Shown in pieces: positions 37,695 through 46,022 of a stretch of DNA of 64,000 nucleotides. Position 1 is the stretch's first letter; each line of letters begins with the position of its first letter. Location: NCBI GenBank assembly GCA_963716245.1, contig OY970300.1, positions 1,550,001 through 1,614,000 on the forward strand, written 5' to 3'. The DNA is from VRUE01 sp963716245. Its GTDB lineage: Bacteria; Actinomycetota; Thermoleophilia; Solirubrobacterales; 70-9. Below the pieces are notes generated by a model. That model was given only the letters and a program-made list of their open reading frames with translations. It was not told the DNA's origin and searched no databases. Position numbers and translations under genes: made by a program.

Positions 37695-38039
37695 CGCCCC
37701 ACCAGCCGCGCGGGCGACTTCCTCGTCGAGCTCGTGCTGGGCGCTGAGATAGGCGTCGAGCAGGCTCGCATCCTCGGCCTCGGAGCCGAGCATCAGGCCC
37801 CCGTAGCGGTCCAAGGTGATCGAGATATTGGCGTGGCCCATGAAGCTCTGCAACGCCTTCGCGTTGACTCCGGCGGCGATCATCAGCGAGGCGAAAGTGT
37901 GGCTGCACTCGTGCAGCCTAATGCGCGCCATCCCGGCAGCCTCCCAGACCCGGTCCGCTCGCTTGGTCAAAGCGGCTGCGCCGAACGGGCTTGCGCCAGA
38001 GGCAGAGCCTATTTCCCACAACAGGGCGCCGAGGCGCAA
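37680..38039 (-). pseudogene. C-terminal remnant of a tyrosine recombinase
   Basis: About 119 residues corresponding to the last third of an actinobacterial phage-type integrase: ALTKRADRVWEAAG, HECSHTFASLMIAAGVNAKA, FMGHANISITLDRYGGLM. The Box II catalytic Arg of the usual HxxRHT is Ser here. The catalytic Tyr (DRYG) is present. The N-terminal domain and first catalytic Arg are absent: upstream sequence (a run of ten C at 38045-38054) does not continue the frame. Inactive relic of an integrated element. Confidence 0.85.
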
Positions 38040-38221
38040 AACTGCCCCCCCCCCGCCATATGCGCAAACAGTTGTTTATCTGCGCGAGGGGCAGCTTATG
38101 TCGTCATCATGACTAACCCAACACGGGCATAGGCGACACCTCCGGTGGAGACAGCGACGGAACCTACTCAGAGGCCACGAGATGTCGTTAGAGGCGATAG
38201 GAGAGGGTGTCGAGGGAGTCC

Positions 38222-39292
38222 TTAAGTTCGGTGGCCACCCCCGCGTCCGAATCCGTGCTCATCCCAAATTGCGTCCATATCAGTTGCCGGGTCGTCAAGT
38301 GCTTGCCGCATCTGGGTGAACGCGTTGTCTGAGTACTGGATCACCTTGAGTCCTCCGAAATGGAACTCGTGAACGCAATCGGGCTCATCGTCGATTCCAA
38401 GGTGCCGCCTCAGCGCGGTCGCTTTCGGGCTGGTGAGGTCGAGCTTCTTGGCTAGCTCGGTCGCAGTCCAGTGAAATTTTTTCTGTAGATCGACCTCGCG
38501 AACAGCCGCAGAGTCTGCGGGGTCATCGGCCGACAAGAAATGAACTGGGGCGCCTTTCTTCTTGGTGAAGTGAACGGTCACGGTTGGGCCGTCGGATTGA
38601 ATCTCGGCTGCCACCGTCGTCAGTCGCGGAAAGACCTCGGCCAAGTTCTTGCCTTCTTTCATGCCCTTCTCCACGCGGTTCACGTCGCGCTCGCTGACTT
38701 TCACATCCTCAGCCGCATGCCCTTCCATGGCGAGCATGCTCCTAATCAAGGATCTCGCCTCGGCCCTTCGGCGCTTCCCCGTCTGGAGCAGATCGGCAAT
38801 CTGGGTGTACTGGCGGTCTATCAGGACATCGAAGTCTTCAAGTGGCTGGCTCGTTATGGGTAGGGCACGAGGGGGAAGGTGGTCCGCAAGACGTTCATCG
38901 AAAGCACTCTGCATGACCTTGTCCAGCACGCCTACCGCCGCCCGGGCGTGAAGAAAAAGCAGCTCCTCGCTCATGTCCCCGAGCCAGTGCTGCTCGTCGT
39001 CACGAAGGCTGTCGACCGTCCGGAGAACGCCAAGGTCGCTCGTGTCGAGCTTTAGGTGCTCGGCGGCAAGGTTGAGGCAACGGTCGAAGCCGAGCGATCG
39101 GCCAAAATTTTTGTCGAAGACCTTGATTCGCTGATCGGTCAGACCTGCCTTGAGCATCATCTCGGCTGCGTGCTGGAGATGGAGCAGAACCGCCGTCTGA
39201 CGGCCGTCGTCATCGGTCGAATTGAAGGCCGAAATGGCCCGTTTCAGGGACGAAATGGCCTTTCGCTGAAGTTGACTACTGATGCGCCTCAT
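38222..39292 (-). CDS. Unknown protein with HEPN-like RX4H motif
   Basis: 356 aa from ATG 39292; the frame stays open to 39628 but that extension looks non-protein-like. The N-terminal helical half (SSLKRAISAFNSTDDDGRQT, LLHLQHAAEMMLKAGL) recalls DUF3644/HEPN-type folds and contains SLRDDEQHW, an R-x4-H pattern as in HEPN ribonucleases. The C-terminal half has ASTELxKKxDL-like winged-helix text (WTATELAKKLDLTSPKATAL). Lower GC than the core genome. Cargo of the island; a defence or toxin role is only inference. Confidence 0.6.
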   Translation of the reverse strand: MRRISSQLQRKAISSLKRAISAFNSTDDDGRQTAVLLHLQHAAEMMLKAGLTDQRIKVFDKNFGRSLGFDRCLNLAAEHLKLDTSDLGVLRTVDSLRDDEQHWLGDMSEELLFLHARAAVGVLDKVMQSAFDERLADHLPPRALPITSQPLEDFDVLIDRQYTQIADLLQTGKRRRAEARSLIRSMLAMEGHAAEDVKVSERDVNRVEKGMKEGKNLAEVFPRLTTVAAEIQSDGPTVTVHFTKKKGAPVHFLSADDPADSAAVREVDLQKKFHWTATELAKKLDLTSPKATALRRHLGIDDEPDCVHEFHFGGLKVIQYSDNAFTQMRQALDDPATDMDAIWDEHGFGRGGGHRT

Positions 39293-39699
39293 GCGTTGGA
39301 AGGCTAGGCGGCGGATCGGGTCGATTTTTCGCACCCCGCCTCCAATCCGTTCTAGGTCATCTAGGGATCGAGCGGCGCTCCATGCTCTCCGAATATCCGA
39401 AGCGGAGGAATCCGGGACGCCAAGGCGAATCTCGGGGGGACACCCCCCGAACCCCCCGAGGGGAAGGGCTGCTGATTCCCGGAGGAAAAGAGGCCAACGG
39501 CTGACCCGAGGCGCACTGCCCCCGTTGTCACGGGAAGCAGTGCGACACAGCGGTATTCCCGCCGGAACGAGAGGTATCCGTGTGCCGTCGGCGTCGGATT
39601 CGGGCGTGTCCAGGTCCAGCTTTACCACGCTGCGTCTTGCGACGCATCATCCGACCTGCCCTGGCCTAAGCCACTGGGACGGTCGCAAGATCTGGAAGG

Positions 39700-39722
39700 A
39701 AAAACCGGCCCCTTTAACGGGC
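39700..39722 (-). terminator. Rho-independent-like terminator
   Basis: On the minus strand GCCC, 7-nt loop, GGGC, then CGG and a run of five T. It lies 120 bp past the stop of the gene at 39844. The 39629-39843 stretch otherwise holds no gene that I can support. Confidence 0.5.
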
Positions 39723-39843
39723 TAAGCTGGGATCGCCGGGCGAGCTATGTGGATGCCGGTGACTTCCCAGGTCAGGAGACCCCAACAGTATCGGGATCAG
39801 GTCGGACGGTCCCGCCGCTGTCAGCGCAAAGGCCGAAGCTGAC

Positions 39844-40917
39844 TTAGCGGCGTCGCAATCGGTGGATGAAAAGCCGCAAACGCCACCGCGAGGCGAGGAC
39901 CCGCCTCCACAGGCGATCCCGAAGTCGTGGATGGTATTCCCCCTGCCAATGGTTGGCTGACCACGAGGGGTCCATCGGCAGCCGCGACAGCTTCTCCCAG
40001 GGCAGATCGGGTGCTCTGCCGGAACTCAGGTACAACTCGGTTCTCTGCCTTAAGACCTCCCGCATAGCCGCCTTATCGGTTGCATGGCCCTGGATCACGT
40101 ACTCGGCATTGCCAGCCATCAGCTTGGCCAGCTCGTCAGCCCGGGGCTGCCAATACCCAGCGCTGTCCTCGAGACAGCCGAAGGCCGTAAGCAGCGCTTC
40201 CGCGTCAGGGGTCCGCACACCAAGGAGCCGTCCTAGCTCTGCGGCGTCCCACCCCTCCTCCCTCCACAGAAGCGCCGTGAGCTTGTACGGCAGGCCCGCA
40301 TTCGCCTCCCATTGCTTCGACTTCTCCTCAGCAACCTTCGTTGCACGTCGTCCGACGCCCACGAGCCTGAGAAGCCTCTGAGCGGCCTCGTAAGCACCAT
40401 AGCCCGTGGCTACGTGCTCGATTACCTCCCACAGAAGCGGAAGGCCCTCGATGAACATCGGAAAGTCGGCGACGACCCCATCTCCCATGCCGCCCATCCG
40501 GACGAAATAGAGACGGGTCGGATCGCCCCTGATAGCTCCCGCTTCAGTCGCGCGGAGTAGCTCGCGGTAAAGCTCGCTTCCCCAGTCGTAGGTCCATCGA
40601 ACGCGGCCCTCGCCATCCACAAGCGGCAAATCGCTCCAAAGCTGTAGGCGATGGCCCTCTCTGTGGAGACCTAGGTAGACCGGTAGATACGCCTCCTCGA
40701 CGTACGCCTCCGGCTCCGTATCCTTGTATGGACCCATTTGGTCCAACTGGGCGCCGGCACGGCGAAGCAGATCGCCTAAAGGCTCGTCGTCCTCAGCCTC
40801 CACCAAGACTTTCAGCCGATCCTCCCAGGGCCGGTCAAAGTCGGCGAGCGTCGCAAGTCGGCGCTCTGGGGGCACATTCGGATCGCCCGCCTCTGCAACG
40901 GTCACTACATGCCGCAT
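39844..40917 (-). CDS. Uncharacterised cytosolic protein in the island
   Basis: 357 aa, no recognised family. Soluble, no signal or TM segments. Acidic and aromatic N-terminal half (RPWEDRLKVLVEAEDDEPLG, LYLGLHREGHRLQLWSDLP-like text), middle region with WEVIEHVATGYGAYEAAQRL and a putative helix-turn-helix (WDAAELGRLLGVRTPDAEALL), then WQPRADELAKLMAGN. Strongly basic C-terminus. GC is below the chromosomal average. Probably island cargo. Confidence 0.6.
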   Translation of the reverse strand: MRHVVTVAEAGDPNVPPERRLATLADFDRPWEDRLKVLVEAEDDEPLGDLLRRAGAQLDQMGPYKDTEPEAYVEEAYLPVYLGLHREGHRLQLWSDLPLVDGEGRVRWTYDWGSELYRELLRATEAGAIRGDPTRLYFVRMGGMGDGVVADFPMFIEGLPLLWEVIEHVATGYGAYEAAQRLLRLVGVGRRATKVAEEKSKQWEANAGLPYKLTALLWREEGWDAAELGRLLGVRTPDAEALLTAFGCLEDSAGYWQPRADELAKLMAGNAEYVIQGHATDKAAMREVLRQRTELYLSSGRAPDLPWEKLSRLPMDPSWSANHWQGEYHPRLRDRLWRRVLASRWRLRLFIHRLRRR

Positions 40918-40983
40918 AAGAACGCCTTTTACCTGATCTGCGCCTGGTCCACTCGACCACGGATGAGGGCTGAGTGCGCCATC

Positions 40984-41008
40984 GGTGCGCCAGTCGTGTG
41001 CCAGTCAG
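40984..41008. repeat. Right 25-bp near-direct repeat of the island
   Basis: Partner of 37670-37694 (21/25 identical). Read on the minus strand it encodes text like the C-terminus of the same integrase family (GLTGTRLAHRW), so it may be the last scrap of a second integrase gene. The gap 40918-41082 holds nothing else. Confidence 0.5.
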
Positions 41009-41082
41009 ACCGGAGATAACCGGATTCAGCCGAACGGCGGACCGCTTGAACAAGCGGAATGCCGCTGCCGGTGCGCCCCGCC

Positions 41083-41481
41083 CTAGATGAAGTACATACC
41101 CGAGTCGGCCTCTTCGAGCTCGCGGCGGGCGACTTCGGCGATCGTGGTCTGGCCGAAGACCTTGCGCAGGGCGGTGACGCCCTCGGCCCAGATGCCGCCG
41201 GCCTCGTCGGCCTCCTGACCGACCTTGCCGTCGAGGGTCTGGACGACCTCCAGGACGGCGATCTCGTCGGCGGGGCGGGCCAGGGTGTAGCCGCCTTTCA
41301 TCCCGCGGTGGCTGGTCAGCAGGCCGCCGCGGCGCAGGGTCGAGAACAGCTGCTCGAGGAACTGCTCGGGGATCCGCCGCCGCTCGGCCAGCTCCTTGAT
41401 CGGCACGGGACGGTCGCCGGAGCGGGCCAGCTCCGCCATCGCGACGACGGCGTAGCGGGACTTCGAGGTGATCGAGATCAC
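41083..41481 (-). CDS. Rrf2-family regulator, CymR-like (no Fe-S cysteines)
   Basis: 132-aa winged-helix repressor. ISITSKSRYAVVAMAELARSG, PIKELAERRRIPEQFLEQLF, LRRGGLLTSHRGMKGGYTLA are the family's DNA-binding region. The loop where IscR carries three cysteines (after VVQTLDGKVG) has none, as in CymR, which controls cysteine synthesis with CysK. GTG 41481 lies 7 nt after TAGAAA. cysK-cysE follow on the same strand 3.5 kb away, past the island, supporting a CymR-like role. Divergent from the NarL-type regulator. Confidence 0.85.
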   Translation of the reverse strand: MISITSKSRYAVVAMAELARSGDRPVPIKELAERRRIPEQFLEQLFSTLRRGGLLTSHRGMKGGYTLARPADEIAVLEVVQTLDGKVGQEADEAGGIWAEGVTALRKVFGQTTIAEVARRELEEADSGMYFI

Positions 41482-41520
41482 GACAGCCTTTCTACCGCAC
41501 GGCGCGGACTTGGCCCGGTA

Positions 41521-41526
41521 TAGGAT
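41521..41526 (+). promoter_or_regulatory. Putative -10 box of the NarL-type regulator gene
   Basis: TAGGAT (within TATAGGAT) ends 6 nt before TTG 41533, deciding that start and implying a leaderless mRNA. Confidence 0.5.
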
Positions 41527-41532
41527 CGGTCC

Positions 41533-42153
41533 TTGGGCTCCGAGCGCCCCCAATGCCTCGTGGTCGACCCCCAGCCGCTGGTCAGGCTTGGCGTGCGCGA
41601 CGCACTGCGCGACGACTTCGACATCCACGAGAGCCACAGCCGCGAGGACGCAGTCGGCCTGATCCGCGACGTCGGCAGCTTCGACGTGGCGATCGTCGAC
41701 CTGCGCCGCTGGGCGGACGCCCACGGACCGCTGGACGGCAACGAAGCGATCCGTGCGCTGCGCAGGAGCGAGCCCTCGCTCGGCATCGTCGCCCACGGCG
41801 AGCGGGCCGAGCGCCACATCGCCAGCGCCGCCCTGCAGGCGGGGGCGATGGCCTACGTCTCGCGCACGGCGGCGGCCGAGGCGCTGCGCGAAGCGGTCCA
41901 GGCGGCGCTCGCGCACGAGCGCTTCGTCGACCCGGCCGTGCCCCCCACCGGGAGCCGCGGCAAGCTGACCCGGCGTCAGCGGCAGATCCTGCAGCTGCTC
42001 GCCGACGGCGAGTCGATGACCTTCGCGGCCCGTGAGCTCGGCCTCAGCGAGGAAACCGTCAAGACCCACACCAAGAACGCGGTGGCCCGCCTCGGCGCCC
42101 GCAACAGGGCGCACGCCGTTGCCATCGCCCTGCGCGAGTCGCTGATCGAGTAG
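41533..42153 (+). CDS. NarL/FixJ-type response regulator with degenerate acid pocket
   Basis: 206 aa. Receiver domain with D56 (IVDLRRW) as phospho-site candidate, but only one acidic residue at the start (VVDPQPLV instead of DD) and Arg in place of the conserved Lys (AYVSRTA). C-terminal LuxR-type helix-turn-helix (LTRRQRQILQLLADGESMTF, LGLSEETVKTHTKN). No adjacent histidine kinase. Phosphorylation may be weak or absent. Convergent with the HDOD-LuxR gene. Confidence 0.85.
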   Translation: MGSERPQCLVVDPQPLVRLGVRDALRDDFDIHESHSREDAVGLIRDVGSFDVAIVDLRRWADAHGPLDGNEAIRALRRSEPSLGIVAHGERAERHIASAALQAGAMAYVSRTAAAEALREAVQAALAHERFVDPAVPPTGSRGKLTRRQRQILQLLADGESMTFAARELGLSEETVKTHTKNAVARLGARNRAHAVAIALRESLIE

Positions 42154-42170
42154 CCGGCGCGGCCGGGCCG

Positions 42171-43256
42171 CTAGATCCAGCCGCGGTCGCGGGCGGTGAG
42201 GACCGCCTGCGCCCGGTCGACGGCGCCGATCTTGCCGTAGACGTTGTGCAGGTGGGTCCGGATCGTCGAGACCGAGAGCTGCATCTCGCCGGCGATCTGC
42301 TTGTAGACCATGCCCTCGGAGAGGTGGCGCAGCACGTCCAGCTCCCGCGCCGAGAGCGGACACGGCTCGCGCACGCGCTGGGTGTCCTGGCGCGAGTAGG
42401 GAAGCTCGTAGAGCAGCTCGCGCAGCGGCTCGGTGCCGAGGCCGCAGCGCTTGGCCATCGCCCGCAGCCGCTCCGGCGTCACCGCCTCGCCCTGCGAGTA
42501 GTGGGCGACCATGTCGGCGGTCGCGACCACCGCCGCCAGCCCGTCGGCGTCCTCGGCGTGGTGGCGCTCGATCGCCACGGCGATCCGCTGCGGCAGGTTC
42601 CAGCGCCGTGCCAGCACGCCCCCGACCAGGGCGTGGTCGATGCCGAGCTGGTCGCGTTCCTCGCGCAGCCGCTGCTCGGGCGTGAGCGATGCGGCGTCGA
42701 AGTAGGTCCGCCTGCCGGGGTGCAGCTTGGAGACGACGAGGCGACCGACGTCGTGCAGCAGCGCCGCCACGACGAGCTCGTCGCGTTCGGCCCAGCCGAT
42801 CGTGCGGCCGATCCGCTCGGCGGCCTGCTGGGTGGCGAGGGCGTGGACGCGGAACTGCTCCGGCCGCAGCTCCCAGCCCCCGTTCGGCTCGAAGAAGTCG
42901 AAGACGGGCGAGGTGCCGGCGATCGCGAGCACGCCCGACGGCTTGAGCGCTTCCACGGCGGCGGGCACACTGGCGACCTCGCCGCGGTGGCCGCCTGCAC
43001 GGTTGGCGAAGCGGAGCACCGCGATGGTCAGGGCGACGTCCGCCTCGACCGCCTCGACCAGGTCGCCGATGGGCGCCGTCTCCGCCGTGGCGGCCCGCAT
43101 CACGCGGGCCCGGGACTCGATCAGGGCGGGGAACTTCTCGACCGCCTCGAAGGCAGCCGCGAGGCGTGCGCCGGGTGCGGCGGGCGTGCCGCCGCCTTTG
43201 CTGTGCAGGGCGTCGGCCTTCGGCACCTTTCCGTTTCGTTTTTTGGTCGAGGACAT
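42171..43256 (-). CDS. HDOD domain fused to LuxR-type DNA-binding domain
   Basis: 361 aa. A basic 25-residue N-terminus, then an HDOD domain (about residues 30-250: FPALIESRARVMRAAT, ADVALTIAVLRFANRAGG, LVVAALLHDVGRLVVSKLHP, AIERHHAEDADGL) with HD residues kept in LLHDVGRL, then a LuxR/GerE helix-turn-helix (PLSARELDVLRHLSEGMVYK, LQLSVSTIRTHLHN). HDOD proteins usually sense signals or scaffold; coupling to a HTH implies a one-component regulator. Start ATG 43256. Confidence 0.85.
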   Translation of the reverse strand: MSSTKKRNGKVPKADALHSKGGGTPAAPGARLAAAFEAVEKFPALIESRARVMRAATAETAPIGDLVEAVEADVALTIAVLRFANRAGGHRGEVASVPAAVEALKPSGVLAIAGTSPVFDFFEPNGGWELRPEQFRVHALATQQAAERIGRTIGWAERDELVVAALLHDVGRLVVSKLHPGRRTYFDAASLTPEQRLREERDQLGIDHALVGGVLARRWNLPQRIAVAIERHHAEDADGLAAVVATADMVAHYSQGEAVTPERLRAMAKRCGLGTEPLRELLYELPYSRQDTQRVREPCPLSARELDVLRHLSEGMVYKQIAGEMQLSVSTIRTHLHNVYGKIGAVDRAQAVLTARDRGWI

Positions 43257-43292
43257 GAGGGGACTTGCTCCGCCCACGTCATCGGCACGAGA

Positions 43293-43312
43293 GGACGCAC
43301 GGTTTAGCGTCC
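43293..43312 (-). terminator. Hairpin between gltX and the HDOD gene
   Basis: GGACGC, 8-nt loop, GCGTCC, 20 nt past the gltX stop on the minus strand. No U-tract. It could also be a site in the HDOD gene leader. Confidence 0.4.
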
Positions 43313-43332
43313 GCCTCCCAACTATTAGGTGT

Positions 43333-44700
43333 TTATGCAGTGAGGCGCACGATCGCGGCATCCACTCGCCGCAGAGACTCCTCGCGCCCCAGCGCCGCCA
43401 GCGACTCGAAGATGCCCGGCGAGACCGTCCCACCGGTGATCGCGACGCGGATCGGCTGGTAAACCTTGCCCGGCTTGAGGCCCAACCGCTCGGGCAGCGG
43501 CGTCAGCGCCGCCTCGACCGCGGAGGCGTCGAATCCGTCCGCCTCGGCGAGGGCGTCGCGGGCCGCGCGCAGCAGCTCGCCGACCCCGTCCCCCATCACC
43601 TTGCGCCAGGCCTTCTCGTCCTCGACCGGCGGCTCGAAAAGGAAGCGGATCAGCGGCCAGACCTCGGCCAGCGTCTGCGCTTTCTCCTGGACGATCTCGC
43701 AGGCCGCGCGCAGGCGCTCGTCCGGCTCGCGGCCCAGGTGGCGCGCGACCGCCGTCGTGTACTCGTCGAGCGGCATCTCGCGCATGTAGCGGCCGTTCAT
43801 CCAGCGCAGCTTCTTCTCGTCGAAGACCGCGGCCGCCTTGCCGACGTCCTCGATCCGGAAGCGCGCGATCAGGTCGGCGGTAGAGATCAGCGTCGCGTCG
43901 TCGTCCGCGCCCCAGCCGAGCAGCGCCAGGTAGTTGCGCACCGCCTCCGGCAGGTAGCCGGCCTCGCGCAGCTCCTGCACCGAGGCGGCGCCGTGGCGCT
44001 TGGAGAGCTTGCGGCCGTCGGGGCCGTGCAGCAGCGGCAAGTGGGCGTAGCGCGGCGGCTCGTGCCCGAGCGCGCGCAGGACGAGCAGCTGCTTCGGCGT
44101 GTTGGAGAGGTGGTCGTCGCCGCGCACGACGTCGGTGATCCCCATCTCCGCGTCGTCCACGGCGACCGCGAAGTTGTAGAGGACCGAGCCGTCCCCGCGG
44201 GCGATCACGAAGTCGTCGTAGCTGCGGTTGGGGAAGCGGACCGGCCCGTGGATCAGATCCTCCACCACGGTCTCGCCCTCGTCGGGGACGCGCAGCCTGA
44301 TCGCCGCGCCGGGCTCCTCGCTCGGCTCGCCCCGGTAGCCCCGGTCGGCACCGTGCTCGGCCTTCCACGCCTCGACGTCCTTCGCCGTCGCGGTATCGCG
44401 GTAGGCGGCGCTGGAATCGAGCAGCCGCCGCAGCGCGGCCTCGTGGCGCTCGGCGCGCGAGGCCTGCGAGACCGGGCCCTCGTCCCAGTCCAGCTCCAGC
44501 CAGCGCAGCGCGTCGAGGATCTGCTCGACGTTCTCGGCGGTGGAGCGCTCGCGGTCGGTGTCCTCGATCCGCAGGACCAGCGCCCCGCCGGTCCGGCGGG
44601 CGGCGAGCCAGTTGTAGAGTGCCGTCCTCGCGCCGCCGATGTGCAGCACGCCGGTTGGCGAAGGAGCGAACCTCAGTCGGATAGGAGAGTCGGCGGACAC
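43333..44700 (-). CDS. gltX: Glutamyl-tRNA synthetase
   Basis: Class I synthetase charging tRNA-Glu (and probably tRNA-Gln, corrected by GatCAB). 455 aa: start IRLRFAPSPTGVLHIGGART with the HIGH-like motif, LRIEDTDRERS, YNFAVAVDDAEMGITDVVRG, KMSKS-like KLSKRHGA, then the helical anticodon-binding domain (KPGKVYQPIRVAITGGTVSP). GTG 44700 is chosen: its codon lies one base from the ATG of the divergent nfo, and longer frames would run through nfo. Confidence 0.95.
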   Translation of the reverse strand: MSADSPIRLRFAPSPTGVLHIGGARTALYNWLAARRTGGALVLRIEDTDRERSTAENVEQILDALRWLELDWDEGPVSQASRAERHEAALRRLLDSSAAYRDTATAKDVEAWKAEHGADRGYRGEPSEEPGAAIRLRVPDEGETVVEDLIHGPVRFPNRSYDDFVIARGDGSVLYNFAVAVDDAEMGITDVVRGDDHLSNTPKQLLVLRALGHEPPRYAHLPLLHGPDGRKLSKRHGAASVQELREAGYLPEAVRNYLALLGWGADDDATLISTADLIARFRIEDVGKAAAVFDEKKLRWMNGRYMREMPLDEYTTAVARHLGREPDERLRAACEIVQEKAQTLAEVWPLIRFLFEPPVEDEKAWRKVMGDGVGELLRAARDALAEADGFDASAVEAALTPLPERLGLKPGKVYQPIRVAITGGTVSPGIFESLAALGREESLRRVDAAIVRLTA

Positions 44701-44701
44701 G

Positions 44702-45568
44702 ATGCTGATCGGCGCGCATGTTTCCACCTCGGGCGGACTGGCGACCGCGATCGGGCGCGGCACCGAGCGCGGCTGCGCGTCGATCCAGATCTTCAACCAG
44801 AGCCCACGCATGTGGCGACCGACCCGCTACGGGCCCGACGACTTCGCCGCCTTCCGCGAGGCGATGGCCGAATCCCCGGTCGAAGCGGTCGTGATCCACG
44901 CCGTCTACCTGATCAACTGCGCGACGAAAGACAAGGAGCTGCGCAAAAAATCGCTGGACTCCCTCGTCCACGCGCTGCGCATCGGCGACGGGATCGGCTC
45001 CGCCGGCGTCGTCCTCCACCCCGGCGCCCAGAAAGGCGAGCCGCACGGCCCCTCGATGAAGCGCGCCGCCAAGGTGATCGCCGCGGCGCTGGCGGAAAGC
45101 GAGAGCTGCCCGCTGCTACTCGAGCAGACCGCCGGACACAAAGGCCTGCTCGGCCGCGACTTCGACGAGACCGCCCAGCTGATCGAGCTGGCCGGCGGCG
45201 GCGAGCGGCTCGGCCTCTGCCTCGACTCCTGCCACCTCTTCGTGCAGGGATACGACATCACGGACGCCGCCCACCTCTCCGCCGTCCTCGACGAAGCCGA
45301 CGAGAAGGTCGGCCTGGACCGCCTCCGCTGCGTCCACGTCAACGACGCCGCGGCCCCCCTCGGCTCCTGCCGCGACCGCCACGCCAACGTCGGCACCGGC
45401 GAGATGGGCAAGAAGGGCCTCGCCGCCTTCCTCTCCGAGCCCCGCTTCGAGGGCCTGCCGGCGACGCTGGAGACGCCCGGCCCGGAGAAGAAGGGCGCGG
45501 ACCGCAAGGAAGTGCAGATGGCGAAGCGACTACGCGGGAGCGGCTTGAAAACGCGCGGTTCTGACTAA
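44702..45568 (+). CDS. nfo: Endonuclease IV (AP endonuclease)
   Basis: Zn-dependent base-excision repair enzyme cleaving 5' to abasic sites. 288 aa, TIM barrel: MLIGAHVSTSGGLATAI, QIFNQSPRMWR, VVIHAVYLINCAT, LLLEQTAGHKG, GLCLDSCHLFVQGYD, VHVNDAAAPLGSCRDRHANVG with metal ligands and LETPGP at the end. ATG 44702 is immediately adjacent to the gltX start on the other strand, so any promoter must lie within gltX coding sequence (ATAGGAG at 44681-44687 is a candidate). Confidence 0.95.
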   Translation: MLIGAHVSTSGGLATAIGRGTERGCASIQIFNQSPRMWRPTRYGPDDFAAFREAMAESPVEAVVIHAVYLINCATKDKELRKKSLDSLVHALRIGDGIGSAGVVLHPGAQKGEPHGPSMKRAAKVIAAALAESESCPLLLEQTAGHKGLLGRDFDETAQLIELAGGGERLGLCLDSCHLFVQGYDITDAAHLSAVLDEADEKVGLDRLRCVHVNDAAAPLGSCRDRHANVGTGEMGKKGLAAFLSEPRFEGLPATLETPGPEKKGADRKEVQMAKRLRGSGLKTRGSD

Positions 45569-45572
45569 CCGG

Positions 45573-46016
45573 TCAAAGGCGGCTAGCCAGGTCGCCAGGT
45601 GCAACGGCAGTCACTCCAGCTTGAGTGGCCCGCGTGATCAGCTTTCGATCACAGGTGACCACGACCGCGCCCATACTGCTTGCGAGTGCTACATAAGCTG
45701 CGTCATACGCAGTCAAGCCGTGAGCTAGCGCTATTAGAAACGCTGCCGAGACAAGTCTCCCGTCCATTGGATAAAGGCTTAAGTCTTCGAGATTCGACAG
45801 ATCGTCGATCGCAGAGACGGCGTCCTTAGGGCCTAGATCTCCTCGAGACACTCGCTTCCACAACGCATTGGCCGCCTCAATCAACAGAAGGTCAGGGGCG
45901 TGAAGTCGAGCACCGGCAGCACTGGCAGCGATTAGTGCTTCCCGCGCTGGAACGGAAGCAGACTCGTCCACATACAGCGCCACAACGACGCTTGCGTCGA
46001 CTACTACTGAGGTCAT
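45573..46016 (-). CDS. PIN-domain toxin (VapC type)
   Basis: 147-aa ribonuclease toxin candidate. PIN acidic residues D7 (VVVDASVVV), E47 (LLLIEAANALWK), D105 (GLTAYDAAYVALA) and D123 (VTCDRKL) are all present, so the nuclease is probably active. It begins 6 nt after the stop of a TetR-like gene whose C-terminus resembles an antitoxin tail; no separate vapB gene is found. GC is about 55%, far below neighbours: acquired. Confidence 0.88.
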   Translation of the reverse strand: MTSVVVDASVVVALYVDESASVPAREALIAASAAGARLHAPDLLLIEAANALWKRVSRGDLGPKDAVSAIDDLSNLEDLSLYPMDGRLVSAAFLIALAHGLTAYDAAYVALASSMGAVVVTCDRKLITRATQAGVTAVAPGDLASRL

Positions 46017-46022
46017 CGCTTG

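Noticed and set aside
38045..38054. Run of ten C next to the integrase relic
   Set aside because: Homopolymer in decayed DNA; no gene or repeat family linked, possibly an assembly weak point.
39293..39628. Upstream extension of the HEPN-like frame
   Set aside because: The extra 112 residues look like translated intergenic DNA (Pro/Arg-rich); ATG 39292 begins the ordered helical text.
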